A DNA stretch of 64,000 bases, from assembly GCF_000002995.4 (NCBI RefSeq), contig NW_025062475.1, positions 2,170,001 to 2,234,000 of the forward strand. The letters run 5' to 3'. Positions 24,501-33,322 of this stretch are shown here, piece by piece (positions within the stretch are counted from its first letter, which is position 1; the number at the start of each line of letters is the position of its first letter). The translations under genes and the position numbers were made by a program. Source of the DNA: Brugia malayi. Taxonomy: Eukaryota; Nematoda; Chromadorea; Rhabditida; Onchocercidae. The notes under the pieces are model-generated. The model worked only from the letters and a program-made list of their open reading frames with translations, was not told where the DNA came from and made no database searches.

Positions 24501-27500
24501 GCTATATCATAACCTCTTACAGATAACAAAGCATCTCCTTTAAGACATGATATCAGATAGTTTAACTTTTGAATATCTGGGATGCTTTGCTCATGGACTG
24601 CTGCCTTGAAACTACACCAAAATTGCCTCCACAATTTTGGATCCCCACTAAACGTTATTAGTGGTAATTGAGGAAGTTTTATTTCTGCTTGATTTGTGTG
24701 AATCATACTATTCTTTGGAAATGATTCTTTGACCTCTTCTTGTTTTAAATGTTGTAGTACCGAGCAATATTCATCAGTATGTATTTTAAGGGTAATAATA
24801 GTTTCTCTTGTTCTAGTGATTAAACTTAAAATACCTTGTGGATCGTCAACCATATTGGCGTATTTCGTCTCCTCTTCCTTTCTCCTCGTTGCTATTGTCA
24901 AGCTCTGAATATTATCCAGCCAATTTTGATTAGCTGTTTCGAGTAACCCAGCATAATATTCGAGATGTGCGATCTTCTCCTTGACGATTCGCAATTTAAT
25001 TTCGTATTGATGCTGAAGTTCCCCTCGTGATAGTGTTTGAGACGGGGAGGTCAGATCGAGTTCACTTGCTTCTTTAAGAAGTTCTAGAGTTCTCGACTTC
25101 GATAATTCGCTTCCTTTTCTTATACTGTCGGACATGTCCCGGCTCGTGGCACCAAAATTGTAGTGGAAGCAAAAATGTTTTTGGAAACAACCTTTATGAT
25201 TTGGTTAAATTGTTATTCGGGGGAGAAGTTTGATGTCAGGGAGATGTGTTGGATGCCAGCTAAATATTTGGGCAACAATTGAATAAACTGATTCGGAGGA
25301 TTGGATGATTTTTAAAACTGATCTAATTGACAATAGTATGGTTATAAAATCTACATTGATGTTAGACAATGATCCAAACAAAGGAGAGGAGGTGCTTGCA
25401 TGGGCACCAGTTGCTAATAAAGAGCTTATTAGATAACCGCATGATTATGATAGCTAACAAAGAACAATGTAGATATCCTCATGATTGTAAGGATTGCTAA
25501 CAAAGAACGATGTAAATTGTTTCAATATGTAGAAGCATAAATTTGGAAACAAAGAGTCCGAAGTATAAGCATTATTTGCGGAAATTACGTAGATATCTTT
25601 ACTACAATTTGCAACTCATATTTTTAGATCGCGATATTAAAATCCGCGACAAATAATGCTGCAAATTTGCTGGGACAGATTATCAAACTACTTATACTCT
25701 TACTCTAACAATATGACATAATTGAATTTACGTTGTATATTCCGAGTGCTTAAGACAATTCAAACCCAAAATATATAATCGGAATCAATTTTTGAACTTG
25801 ATATAAAAAGTATTAAGATGGATCTCTAAGAGAAATCTAACAGTTGTTCACTTTGGCAACTCCAAAACTCTTTCACAAATATCAGAAAGAAAATATATTT
25901 ACAAAATTGCAAGAAACTAACTAACTTTCAGTTTCATTGCCCGTAAATGACATTCGACAGCATTTTGATACTCACCAAGCTCATAATTTGCAATACCTTT
26001 AAAATGCAATTCAAACCAGTATATTGCAAATATAATCATAAATTCAAATTCAATATGATTCAAGAGATATGACGTTTAAAAGTTGAGTCTGGACTTCATT
26101 TTACGATAGAAATTGACAAAAATTTACGATAGAAATTGACAAAAATTTTTCATATGTTAAATTAAATCCAGTTGCTTATTAACTAAATATAGTCTCCAAC
26201 CTCAATAGCTCACTTACTAAAAAATTTGTCCTATCAATTATTCTAACTGAAAAAAATGTTTCATACTCTGGAATGTTCAACAAGATCCAATGTAGATTAT
26301 TCATTCATCTTCATGTATCATTAAGTCAATACTGTCGATGCCAAAAACATTTTTGATTTTACAAAAGCTTTTGAAGTAGAAAATTAGAAAAACCAAAAAA
26401 ATAAGGCAAATAATATCGAATTTACCTAAATAATACCAAATTTGTGGATCTATGCTGTCAATAACCAATGCTTTTTCAAGCTCGTTAATTGATTTCAGTA
26501 ATCGTTTTTCTTTGTTTCCGTATTTGGCTCTTTTCAACATAATAAGACCATACCTGAAATTTAGGATTTACAAAATCAATGTTTGAAAGATTGGAGACAA
26601 CAAAGATTTGTAAAAATTAATGAGATTTATACTTATCTTTATATGACGCATATATTAATAGCGAAAAAAACTGATTGTTACCATTTATGACTTTCAACTC
26701 GCAAATCTTCATTTTGCTCAACAGTAACTGCTTTGATTGCGTAACGATGAGCCTTAATTTATACAACTTTAAATATCCAAAGATAAAGATATGAATTATT
26801 GTTTTTACAAATGCATAAATAAAAGTCGTAATAAGAAAATGCAGAATTACTTTTACAGTTACTGATTTTTTGGAATTCATTTGAACTCTAAGTGCCAATC
26901 TTTTACCTACTTTCTGAGACAGTTTGCATTATTTTAGCCAGACAGTATAATATTTTAAAGAATAAGTATAAAGAAATCCAGAAAATAATCCTGCCAAACT
27001 TCGAGTATTTTAGTTTACTTGAGTATTTTACTTGAGCACTTTAAATCTGGAGTATGATTTTAAGAAATTTAAGACCAAAAGAAAGAAAGAAATACCTTGC
27101 GCAAAATCTTTCTTCGTAATCTATCATCACTATCAAACCTAATAATTTGATGAGCCTTTTCTAACGAATCAATCGCACATCTGCAAACGAGTAAGGAAAG
27201 GATTTCATATAAAAAAAATATTTAAATTCCAAGAAAAAAAAAAAACATTTTATCATCTACTTATTTATTAATTTCAATGTTTTAAATGATAAGGTTATCA
27301 TTCGACAAATAATGTTAAGTTCTAATATAGCAGTATACCGAAATGGAATGTTTCTCTTCTATCTGTAATTTAACTGATATGAAATTAAAGTAAAGCTACC
27401 AAATCTCCACCTTAGATAGGATCCATTGGGTATGTTCTGCTGATATTGTTCTTCGATGTAGTGACGTTTGCCGACAATATCCACAAATTTGAAATAAAAT

Positions 27501-27745
27501 TCATAGAAATCTGACCGATATTTCCTCCTAAAGATGAAAAAATTTAAAAAATGTAACGATAGCAATAGTAGCGTTAGGAGAATTTAGAAATTGTAAGGAG
27601 AAATAAACAAACGAGAATACCATTTCTCATTGTCATCCAGCATAGGACACGAATCAACCGAATCTATCATACCAAACGCTAAAGATCCCAATCCACCAGC
27701 AATACATGTTTTGATTAATGGATACTTCCATAACCTTATCACCAT
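18587..27745 (-). CDS. RMDN-like TPR protein, downstream paralog (retroelement in intron)
   Basis: Eight exons in matching phase: 27745-27621, 27527-27375 (or to 27411), 27180-27096, 26752-26682, 26553-26426, 25996-25926, 19114-18977, 18637-18587; about 273 residues (261 with the shorter exon 2). Residues 1-30 (MVIRLWKYPLIKTCIAGGLG) include a hydrophobic anchor-like segment. Diagnostic pieces align with the neighbour at 28223: ESHKW then YGLIML, a TPR helix pair KSINELEKALVIDSIDPQIW, YYLG then GIANYELGEYQNAVECHLRA, and YHLGLAQKQL. Core exons of 71 and 71 bp match the paralog exactly. RMDN proteins associate with microtubules and mitochondria. A 51-bp in-phase exon (26913-26863) may be a cassette. 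The intron 25925-19115 holds a complete LTR retroelement in the same orientation. TTCAG lies directly before the ATG. Confidence 0.75.
19230..19234. repeat. Target-site duplication, left (AATAA)
   Basis: AATAA directly precedes the left LTR and is repeated at 25652-25656 after the right LTR. The 5-bp length fits LTR-element integration. Confidence 0.9.
19235..19727 (-). repeat. 3' LTR of the BEL/Pao element
   Basis: 493 bp. Read on the minus strand it starts TGTCGCGGATTTTAAT and ends CCACTACA, giving TG...CA ends. The gag-pol frame runs 28 bp into it before its stop. Confidence 0.95.
19700..25135 (-). CDS. BEL/Pao Gag-Pol polyprotein
   Basis: A single uninterrupted frame of 1811 residues encoding all retrotransposition functions. 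In order: N-terminal coiled region; DUF1759-like Gag (about 150-330, KLPQLPLITFSGDPKLWRQF); zinc knuckles about 380-440 (CFKCLRKGHATSDC, CFHCKSPHNTALC); A17-type aspartic protease around 503, with DIGSQLSFIS where D-T/S-G is usual; reverse transcriptase with LYVDNIII near 919 (YVDN, not YVDD); RNase H near 1085 (FTDAS, later WSDSQCALHW); integrase with an H-H-C-C zinc part (HEQLYHAG...CMKC) and D, D, E residues in LDYLGP, LSDNAGQF and NGGVYERLIG (about 1450-1555). No frameshift or internal stop is present, so it looks recently functional apart from the question over the protease residue. Confidence 0.95.
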   Translation of the reverse strand: MSDSIRKGSELSKSRTLELLKEASELDLTSPSQTLSRGELQHQYEIKLRIVKEKIAHLEYYAGLLETANQNWLDNIQSLTIATRRKEEETKYANMVDDPQGILSLITRTRETIITLKIHTDEYCSVLQHLKQEEVKESFPKNSMIHTNQAEIKLPQLPLITFSGDPKLWRQFWCSFKAAVHEQSIPDIQKLNYLISCLKGDALLSVRGYDIAPENYDVIIGLLKEKYGKPFLIKKSLYNELNTIKKNDREWKATIEAMERTFRQLEAIGENLEHSSIEITIENKLPAWIIDKLYQLKEDSTSWSVKDIRQYLTKLVLRNEEVARSQADTREKKTNKNNVRGETSAFATINQTKGDNTIKSKKVPGKISINGKRKPCVFCNKDHWNNECNIYPTLKLRMERLREITACFKCLRKGHATSDCKKGKPLCFHCKSPHNTALCPNNYKELTQAVDSNKERLGSVTIANSITEKGNQWKKRTLLLCKEINVTNPNRPKIQQKALILFDIGSQLSFISKDLAYRLNLQETNEMEIKIASFGDKTPKTCITTKTEIGVKIGNKEIIRLDVITVNHLTNELQVVNLNKKELLMIDKRNQFSNFKNKWKQPDILIGADHFFKFIQFDQAENLKSGFSLIHTKVGPIIAGSGYINEIHDSISETTSVSPISQVNAVNIPDLDHFWKLEIMGIQDKINSDNDEKALQQFKQTITRDKGRYQVCWPWKDSKNKLSDNFGLCLGRLKSLIRRLQMKPQLLSRYNQTIEEQLNSNIIEKVSSEMNEVGIIHYLPHHEVITPNKTTTNLRIVYDASAHCKGMKSLNDVLYRGPITLPDLVGVLLRFRTMKNVIIADVEKAFLQIELHPTDRNCTRFLWLKDVRSPVNEENVSCYRFQRVPFGIVSSPFLLSATLNYHLETCKSKIALELRKNLYVDNIIIPTKGTNEALSNYKEIKIIFNEASMNVREFLSNDQEVNEKLPVQDRAEVSSIKKILGLNWYHKQDIIQVTLKPWFGKKLTKRIILQFVASQYDPLGFIVPILIRFKLFLQTLWKKNLSWDQTISEEDETTWKLLTNEWPKKLKDLPRFTTNCSKQVQFHVFTDASTAAYSAALYIRTQEREVFLVFAKSRIAPIKGMSIPRLELLAILIGVRMVQFVLKQKELEDVITILWSDSQCALHWVHNSSRLLPTFIQNRVEEIRKAKIHFRYIPSEQNPADIATKGISPNKLKGYDLWWKGPKWLTENESKWPQWKYNYNEDYQDEEIVAHITEPIIINKHFGILDASRFSKWSRLIRTTGWVLKFIRLTMKREIPWLKMATKEKNILTTQDYELSEIVLFKQAQSEGVTKDEIIKWNLFYDNELWRYKSRVVNSEMKESNLHPIYLPRHNTITELFIQQRHEQLYHAGIAHTLSNLRSTIWIPKGRTEVKRILNKCMKCRRWTTKPFKLPTMADLPASRTTRSRPFARVGLDYLGPVNIRSDNGLTKRWVALFTCFTTRAVHLEVVETLSAESFLHVFRRFTARRGFPELILSDNAGQFQLIFKIIVKQQLNEFLAERKMIWKNIIPKAPWNGGVYERLIGLTKRAMKRAIGRKLLWERELITLVAEVESILNTRPLTYVNFDDCIILRPIDFILPNAHLIMPAKNKNEMDDFIPHKLDSREKLIQYWSNTLKALDAFWEIWKEEYLNTLKERAQREHSSPRDVVKRTPHEGEIVLLNEPEIPRGMWKLARIREIKTGKDGEVRSVSIELPKGKILNRPVNMLYPLEVKGEEIDPQPTMFNKSVQNVNEQEPIALRTRSAIRRSNQPKLSNELKHLAPSVGSVADFNIAI
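25137..25154 (-). other. tRNA primer-binding site of the retroelement
   Basis: On the minus strand TGGTGCCACGAGCCGGGA begins four bases after the 5' LTR and is complementary to a tRNA 3' end terminating in CCA. I could not assign the tRNA from memory. It ends one base before the gag ATG (25135-25133), an unusually short leader. Confidence 0.75.
25159..25651 (-). repeat. 5' LTR of the BEL/Pao element
   Basis: 493 bp, the same length as the copy at 19235-19727 with one substitution seen. It should carry the element's promoter, but no TATA box could be assigned confidently in this AT-rich sequence. Confidence 0.95.
25652..25656. repeat. Target-site duplication, right (AATAA)
   Basis: Matches 19230-19234. 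Removing the element and one copy restores a continuous intron sequence CCAAATAATGCTGC. Confidence 0.9.
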
Positions 27746-28222
27746 CTGAATATAAAATTATGAATCTGAAAGGATCAAAATGCTAAACATCAACTACAAT
27801 TCACAACAATTTAGTTGAAATTTTTATCATAATATTTGTGGGAATAAATTTTCATTTACTTATCAAAGACAAACGTACTTCGTAATTGTGAACTAAAGCC
27901 GAAATCCAAAAAACTTCAGTTGTGAAGGTTATAACCTAGCATATAATACTGGAATTAAAATTATTTAAATCTGAAGTAAAAAAGTGGGTTTGAATTTCTT
28001 GGCGAGAATTTCCACAAATGAGAAGAATAGCAAAAAAATTTTATGCTGCTAACACAAACATTTCGAATCGAAGAACACATGCATTTTCCTTTATTCATTT
28101 ATTTTTTACTGACATCAAAGGAAAGTTATCACAAAGGAAAGCAAAAACAATTTATGCCTACAAAATTTGAAATCCTCCGTAAATTCTAATACAACTATTA
28201 AAAACGAATGGATATTTGCAGA
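27746..28222 (-). other. Intercistronic gap between the two RMDN-like genes
   Basis: 477 bp of AT-rich DNA between the stop of the upstream gene (28223) and the ATG of the downstream gene (27745). It ends in AATTATATTTTATATTCAG-like sequence right at the ATG, which could serve as a spliced-leader acceptor. No other coding segment is seen. Confidence 0.5.
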
Positions 28223-31200
28223 TTAGTAAGGACAAGCGGAATCTGGAATATCTTCCACACGCATCCGGCACTTTTTCAATAAGAATTCGCGAGCTTGCAC
28301 TCCAGTCTGAAAATGTGATAATAAATTAGTCATCCGATAACTATAAAAATCATCGAAAAAAAGAGGACATAAAAAAGACGTAACTGCTCTATCTTATTTT
28401 GCTTTATCATTCAAAAGTATAACTTATTTGCACAACTGTTCGCGTCATCGATTATTTTAAAGAATTATATATTCTAAACCTAATCACATGTTTTCGTACA
28501 ACATCTTAGTTTTTTCTTAGAAAATTTTCTTAAAAAAGCTTTATCTTCATTTTGTCCATTGATAAATTGAGTTTTTTCATCCCGTAAATATTTAATGATA
28601 CAAAGAAAAACCTTATATTCATTCCTGTAACGTGGAGTCAGAGTTTTTGCTTTCTTGAAGCTTTCGCATGCATCTTTTTTTCGTCCCAATGCAAGCTGTG
28701 CCTTTCCGAGCCAGAATGTGTTCTCGTTTGAAAAACCAGGCTGAAAATGATTTGGATTTGATTAAATAAGGTTTTGCTCAATACCATAATTACTCTAAAC
28801 TATATTTCCTCGACAGATTAAAAAGGAGGAATAAAGAATGCATTTTATCTACACAAACTCACAAAAAAAAAAAATGTTTTATATCACATTTTGATAGCCA
28901 CAATATATATTCTAGAATATATGAACATTTTTTTCTTCGACAGCAAAAAATCTTTTCTGCTTGAAAATATAACCACTAAATTGCCGGCAAGACTCCCAAC
29001 TACAACACACTAACAATTGTATACCTAGTAGTAACTTTATAAAAACGAAAATGAGAAATTTTTAAGCAACCAAGCTAATTAATTGAATCATTAGGAAAAT
29101 AAACATACCTCCAGTGACTCAGCTTTTTGATGGCTTTCCAATGCGTGCTTGTAATCTTTCTGCATGTATTGCACAATACCTGAAATGATGTTGAGTTTGC
29201 TATTATTGTAGATAAATTAGTTAGCAAAACAAAAAATCTTTTAATATTAATTTAATCTAATATTAAAAAACTCCCAATAAAGCCCTAATTTCGGTCCATC
29301 TTTTTGAAAAAAAAAAAAACTTTAGTTATAGATCTGTTTCTATATATTGCATGCTTTTAAACTCCGAAAGAACATAGTTGTTTGCTACTTACGGCCCACA
29401 AATAATGATATCATAATCAGTTAATTAATCTGCTAGAACAAGTACCATTCAGCTACCATACCTTGATTAACTAGGTTGATACGTTCCTTTAGGAAGTCTA
29501 ATGATATTCAACCATTTAACAGTAAATCAGAATTTCAAAGATCTATATCAAATAAAACAAAACAAACCAAGATATTGCCACGATCTTACATCTTTTGGAT
29601 CTAATTCAACTGCTTTCTCTAAGTGTTTTTGTGCTTCATCAATTTTCTTATCAGAACGGAAATCCATTAACTTTACCAGAGTTATTCCATACCTGAAAAT
29701 GCTCGAAAAGCCAACTCGACTTCATTTTTTATACTTTATTCCGAATCATTTTCAGAAAAAGCCAAAAAAGCAAAGTATGAGAAAAAAACCGATTTATTAA
29801 AATATGATATACATACACCTTAATAATTCCAGCAATGAAAACATTTCTCCTAATCGATTTAGCTAAATAGAACAAATTAGTATATAATTCCAGCTTACCA
29901 TTTGTGTGCACTGGCATTTGGGCTTTGTGGACTTTCATTCTCAAGCGCCTTTTTGCCCACTTTTTCAGCCTAAAAATTACTTCAATGAATTCACTGACTA
30001 ACTTGGTACTCCAAATAATGACCGGAAAATTGTTTAGAAACAAAAATGGAACACAAAAACACTCTGGCATGAAGAAACCTCGAGGAATGTAGCCATTCGG
30101 TTTTTGTCGGCACTTGAAGTCCACAAAGCAATTTCGAGTAGTACTCGGGCATACCGCCATAAGAGGTCGGTGTTCGTTGAGTCCGAATATCTGAAATTAA
30201 AAAACAAATACGTATTAAAATCGTCTCAGCCCAGACTGGGTAAAAGTTCAATGGAAAGACCTCATAAGAAATTTCAGGAAAGGGATTCATGTCCTAGAAT
30301 AAGCTGACATTAATATAAGGCACTTACAATTACCATATCTATCATTATAGTGAGAAGACCTGTGGAAATCAAAACGTGGTGACATAATGAAATGAATAGT
30401 AACATGAAAACACAACTTACGGATAAAGCTTCTCACGAAGATTCTCCAGTAATATTACATCATCCAAATAGCCTTTTCGATTCGTATATTTTATCGCAAA
30501 TGATAGCTTACGCACAGACGTTTGATACCTGCATATAATAGCACTAATATAACAAACAATAAAAAGCTGACTAAATATTCGGTACATTGCACCACCTTAT
30601 AATAGCATCAAAATACTCGAATTTAACTTGTTTGAAGTTTTAACTTAGTTTGGATAATTATAGTGATAAGCTCAGTGAACAATAAGCTCAATAAGTGATA
30701 TACGGAGAAAAGTAACTCATATAAATATACTCAAATTATTTCCTAAATACCTGAATCTAGCCGATATAGGACACTAAACTGAAATCCTGCATTACAAGCA
30801 AATTTCAAAAAACATAACATGGAACAACTGAGATTACTATGAAAGAAGAGAATATCAAAGTTTTTTGGCAAAAAGTAACAAAATTATCACAATCAACAAG
30901 ATATGTAAAAAAGATATGAACTGAATTACTTTGTATTAAACTGAATGCAACCAATTGTTCTATATAAAACCAACTGTTAAGAAACAAAAAATCACAACAT
31001 ACCACATAGGCTGTTTCTTGAGCTCATCGTCACTAAGGGCGATAGCTGCGGCAGCAAACACTGCTCCTCCAAGGTAAGCATGTTTTTGAGAACCGAAATT
31101 CTTAAAAAAAAAAAAAAAAAAGAAAAAAATTTCTTGAAAAAAAAAAAAATAAAAGACTAACAGATGAATGTCTAATATTCCAAACTGCATTTAATAATGT

Positions 31201-31857
31201 TTTAAAATAAGGACCAGGAGAATACTTAGCCCTTTAACTTAATTAGTTTATTTAATGAGCCAAATGGAATAAATGTTGATAAACACAGCACGAAAGAAAT
31301 AAAAACCAACTTGTATGGTTTTTCGGAAGATATCACTTGTTCTGCGAAACATGATAATAAACTGAAGAAAAAAATATACTACAATAAAAGACATTAATAA
31401 CGAATTTACTAATGGAATAATAATAATCTTACTACACCAAAACACAAATCTTATTTCTGAAAATCTTCAATCTTTCCAGTAATTACGATGAAAAAACTTC
31501 GATAAATAATTTCTAATAACATTCCAATCAATGAAACTTAATGAATCACATCTGCTACCTAATGGGACAATTTAATTCTGAAAAATATTACCACTTAGAT
31601 TAGCACATTATTAGCACAATGAGACCAAATAATTGTTTGGGGATGAAAATGTTGCATAAAGAAGGCGAATTCATTACATGTTGGAAGTGATTTAAATGCC
31701 TCATTTTTTTGTATAAAATTGAAGCTTGATAGGGTAGCAGCCCATTGTAATTCAGAGTTAATCCAATAATTTCAGATAGTTTACTCATACTACTTACAGT
31801 TATGTATTTATTTGTGCCTATCTTGCAATACACAAGACCTGATAGCTTAAACTTCAA
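28223..31857 (-). CDS. RMDN-like TPR protein (regulator of microtubule dynamics family)
   Basis: Nine exons in phase from the nearer ATG: 31352-31311, 31100-31003, 30528-30421, 30190-30079, 29969-29899, 29692-29568, 29179-29109, 28740-28612, 28306-28223; 279 residues. An upstream exon 31857-31798 (MKFKLSGLVYCKIGTNKYIT, donor GTAAGT) also joins in frame through 31361 and would give 302. The N-terminus has a hydrophobic Gly/Ala segment (AYLGGAVFAAAAIAL), likely an anchor. The family core follows: TDLLWRYARVLLE, then ASAHKW and YGITLV, TPR helices KIDEAQKHLEKAVELDPKD, SWQYLGIVQYMQKDYKHALE, ENTFWLGKAQLALGRKKDAC. The length is close to metazoan RMDN proteins, which act at microtubules, mitochondria or contact sites. 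It lies upstream of a paralog on the same strand and head-to-head with the adr-1-like gene. Confidence 0.85.
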
Positions 31858-31924
31858 ATGCTTGATGCTTCATATTTCAAAACCTAATTACTGCAATGCT
31901 CGATTATTAGAATTAGTCATTCGA

Positions 31925-32290
31925 ATAATGCATGAATATCGAAACACTTCATTACTTGAATACTTGAATATCGAAATACTTGATTACTTGAATACATGAA
32001 TATCGAAATACTTGATTACTTGAATACATGAATATCGAAATACTTGATTACTTGAATACTTGAATATCGAAATACTTGATTACTTGAATACATGAATATC
32101 GAAATACTTGATTACTTGAATACATGAATATCGAAATACTTGATTACTTGAATACATGAATATCGAAATACTTGATTACTTGAATACATGAATATCGAAA
32201 TACTTGATTACTTGAATACATGAATATCGAAATACTTGATTACTTGAATACATGAATATCGAAATACTTGATTACTTGAATACCTGAATG
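31925..32290. repeat. 32-bp minisatellite
   Basis: About 11 tandem copies of a 32-bp unit containing ATGAATATCGAAATACTTGA followed by TTACTTGAATAC. It degenerates to the right into CTTGATTACTTAAACACTCG-like half units up to about 32400. It lies between two divergently transcribed genes. Confidence 0.95.
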
Positions 32291-33322
32291 CTCGGTTACT
32301 GAATACCCAGGCTTAAGTGCTCAGTTACTTGAACACTTGATTACTTAAACACTCGATTACTTAAATATTTTGAATTTTCGATTATTTAAATATTATATTA
32401 ATTAATGGAATACATGAGTACATGTTACTTAATCAGTTGATTTTGGGAATAAAATAGGAGAATAGTATATCTTTCTGCAAAATTGTCAGAAGTTGAACAC
32501 ATTCAAACTCGTACATTATCCATATTATCGTATTACTCTCTCTTAGACTTCGACAACTGAGTGATTAGTTTCGTTTTAAAATTGCTTCGGAAAGTACAGA
32601 AAAACCAATTAAGAAATTGCAAAAGAAGCAAGCACATTGTAATAAAGATGTTATGCTATTTTTTTCCGTAAACTTTAAATTCATCCATTTAAAAGCTGGA
32701 ATTAAATTTGATAAGAGATATTAAAACTTGAAGACTTATGTTATTCAGAAATGTAAACTCATATAAATTAGTTTAAATTTTTGTTTCCACAACTGAAATA
32801 GAAAAAAGGCTTTCGTGGATCTCTTCGAAGCAGAACAAAAAATGAATAGTAACTTGAAACCGGAAGAGATTATCAGTTTGCATAATGGCCGCTCCATGCT
32901 AACAGAGAAATCGATAATACAGGGTTAGAAAAGTTCCGGTTAGTCGTTAGTAGTTTCTAAAGCTTAGGTAGTTGCCTAGAGAAGACCAATAATAAATTAG
33001 GAGGATCAAGGAATAGTGTAAAAAAAGTTGAAAAATACTGGATGACTTTACTGAAGTAACCGGTAAGTTCTGTCAGCTTTATTAATCGTAATTGCCTCGA
33101 AAAACACAAATTATAGGATGCATTTTTACAGTTCCTAACCAGTTACTTATTTTAAATAGATGATTTGAGTATTCTGAAATTTATTTTTTCCTCAAAAAAG
33201 TGCCGTATATTTTACGGTGGATATTGCATAGCTGCGTTTCGTCATTAAAAGTTTTTTTTTTTTTTTTTTTAGGACTACAATTTCTTAATAGAATTCGCTA
33301 TTTAAACCTCTCTGAAAACGAA
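32291..33322. promoter_or_regulatory. Shared upstream region of RMDN-like and adr-1-like genes
   Basis: The genes on either side start away from each other, so this interval and the minisatellite beside it must hold both promoters. No core element could be assigned. The segment 32880-33060 is less AT-rich than its surroundings. A poly-T run with a TTTTTTTTTAG acceptor ends at 33271 and probably marks the trans-splice or 5'-UTR junction before the ATG at 33323. Confidence 0.4.

Larger units (their letters stand above)
19235..25651 (-). mobile_element. Complete BEL/Pao-type LTR retrotransposon
   Basis: A 6.4-kb element on the minus strand with two 493-bp LTRs, a primer-binding site, one long gag-pol frame and 5-bp AATAA target duplications. 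The LTRs differ at only one position that I can find (T in GATGTCAGC near 19331, C in the right copy), so the insertion is very recent. It sits between the sixth and seventh exons of an RMDN-like gene, in the same orientation. No env-like frame is present. Family assignment rests on the DUF1759-like Gag, the paired CCHC knuckles, the protease/RT/RNase H/integrase order and a BEL-type RT motif. Confidence 0.95.

Noticed and set aside
26617..26898. Continuous minus-strand frame of 93 codons
   Set aside because: It reads through an intron. Only its 26863-26913 part, as a possible cassette exon, has splice-site support.
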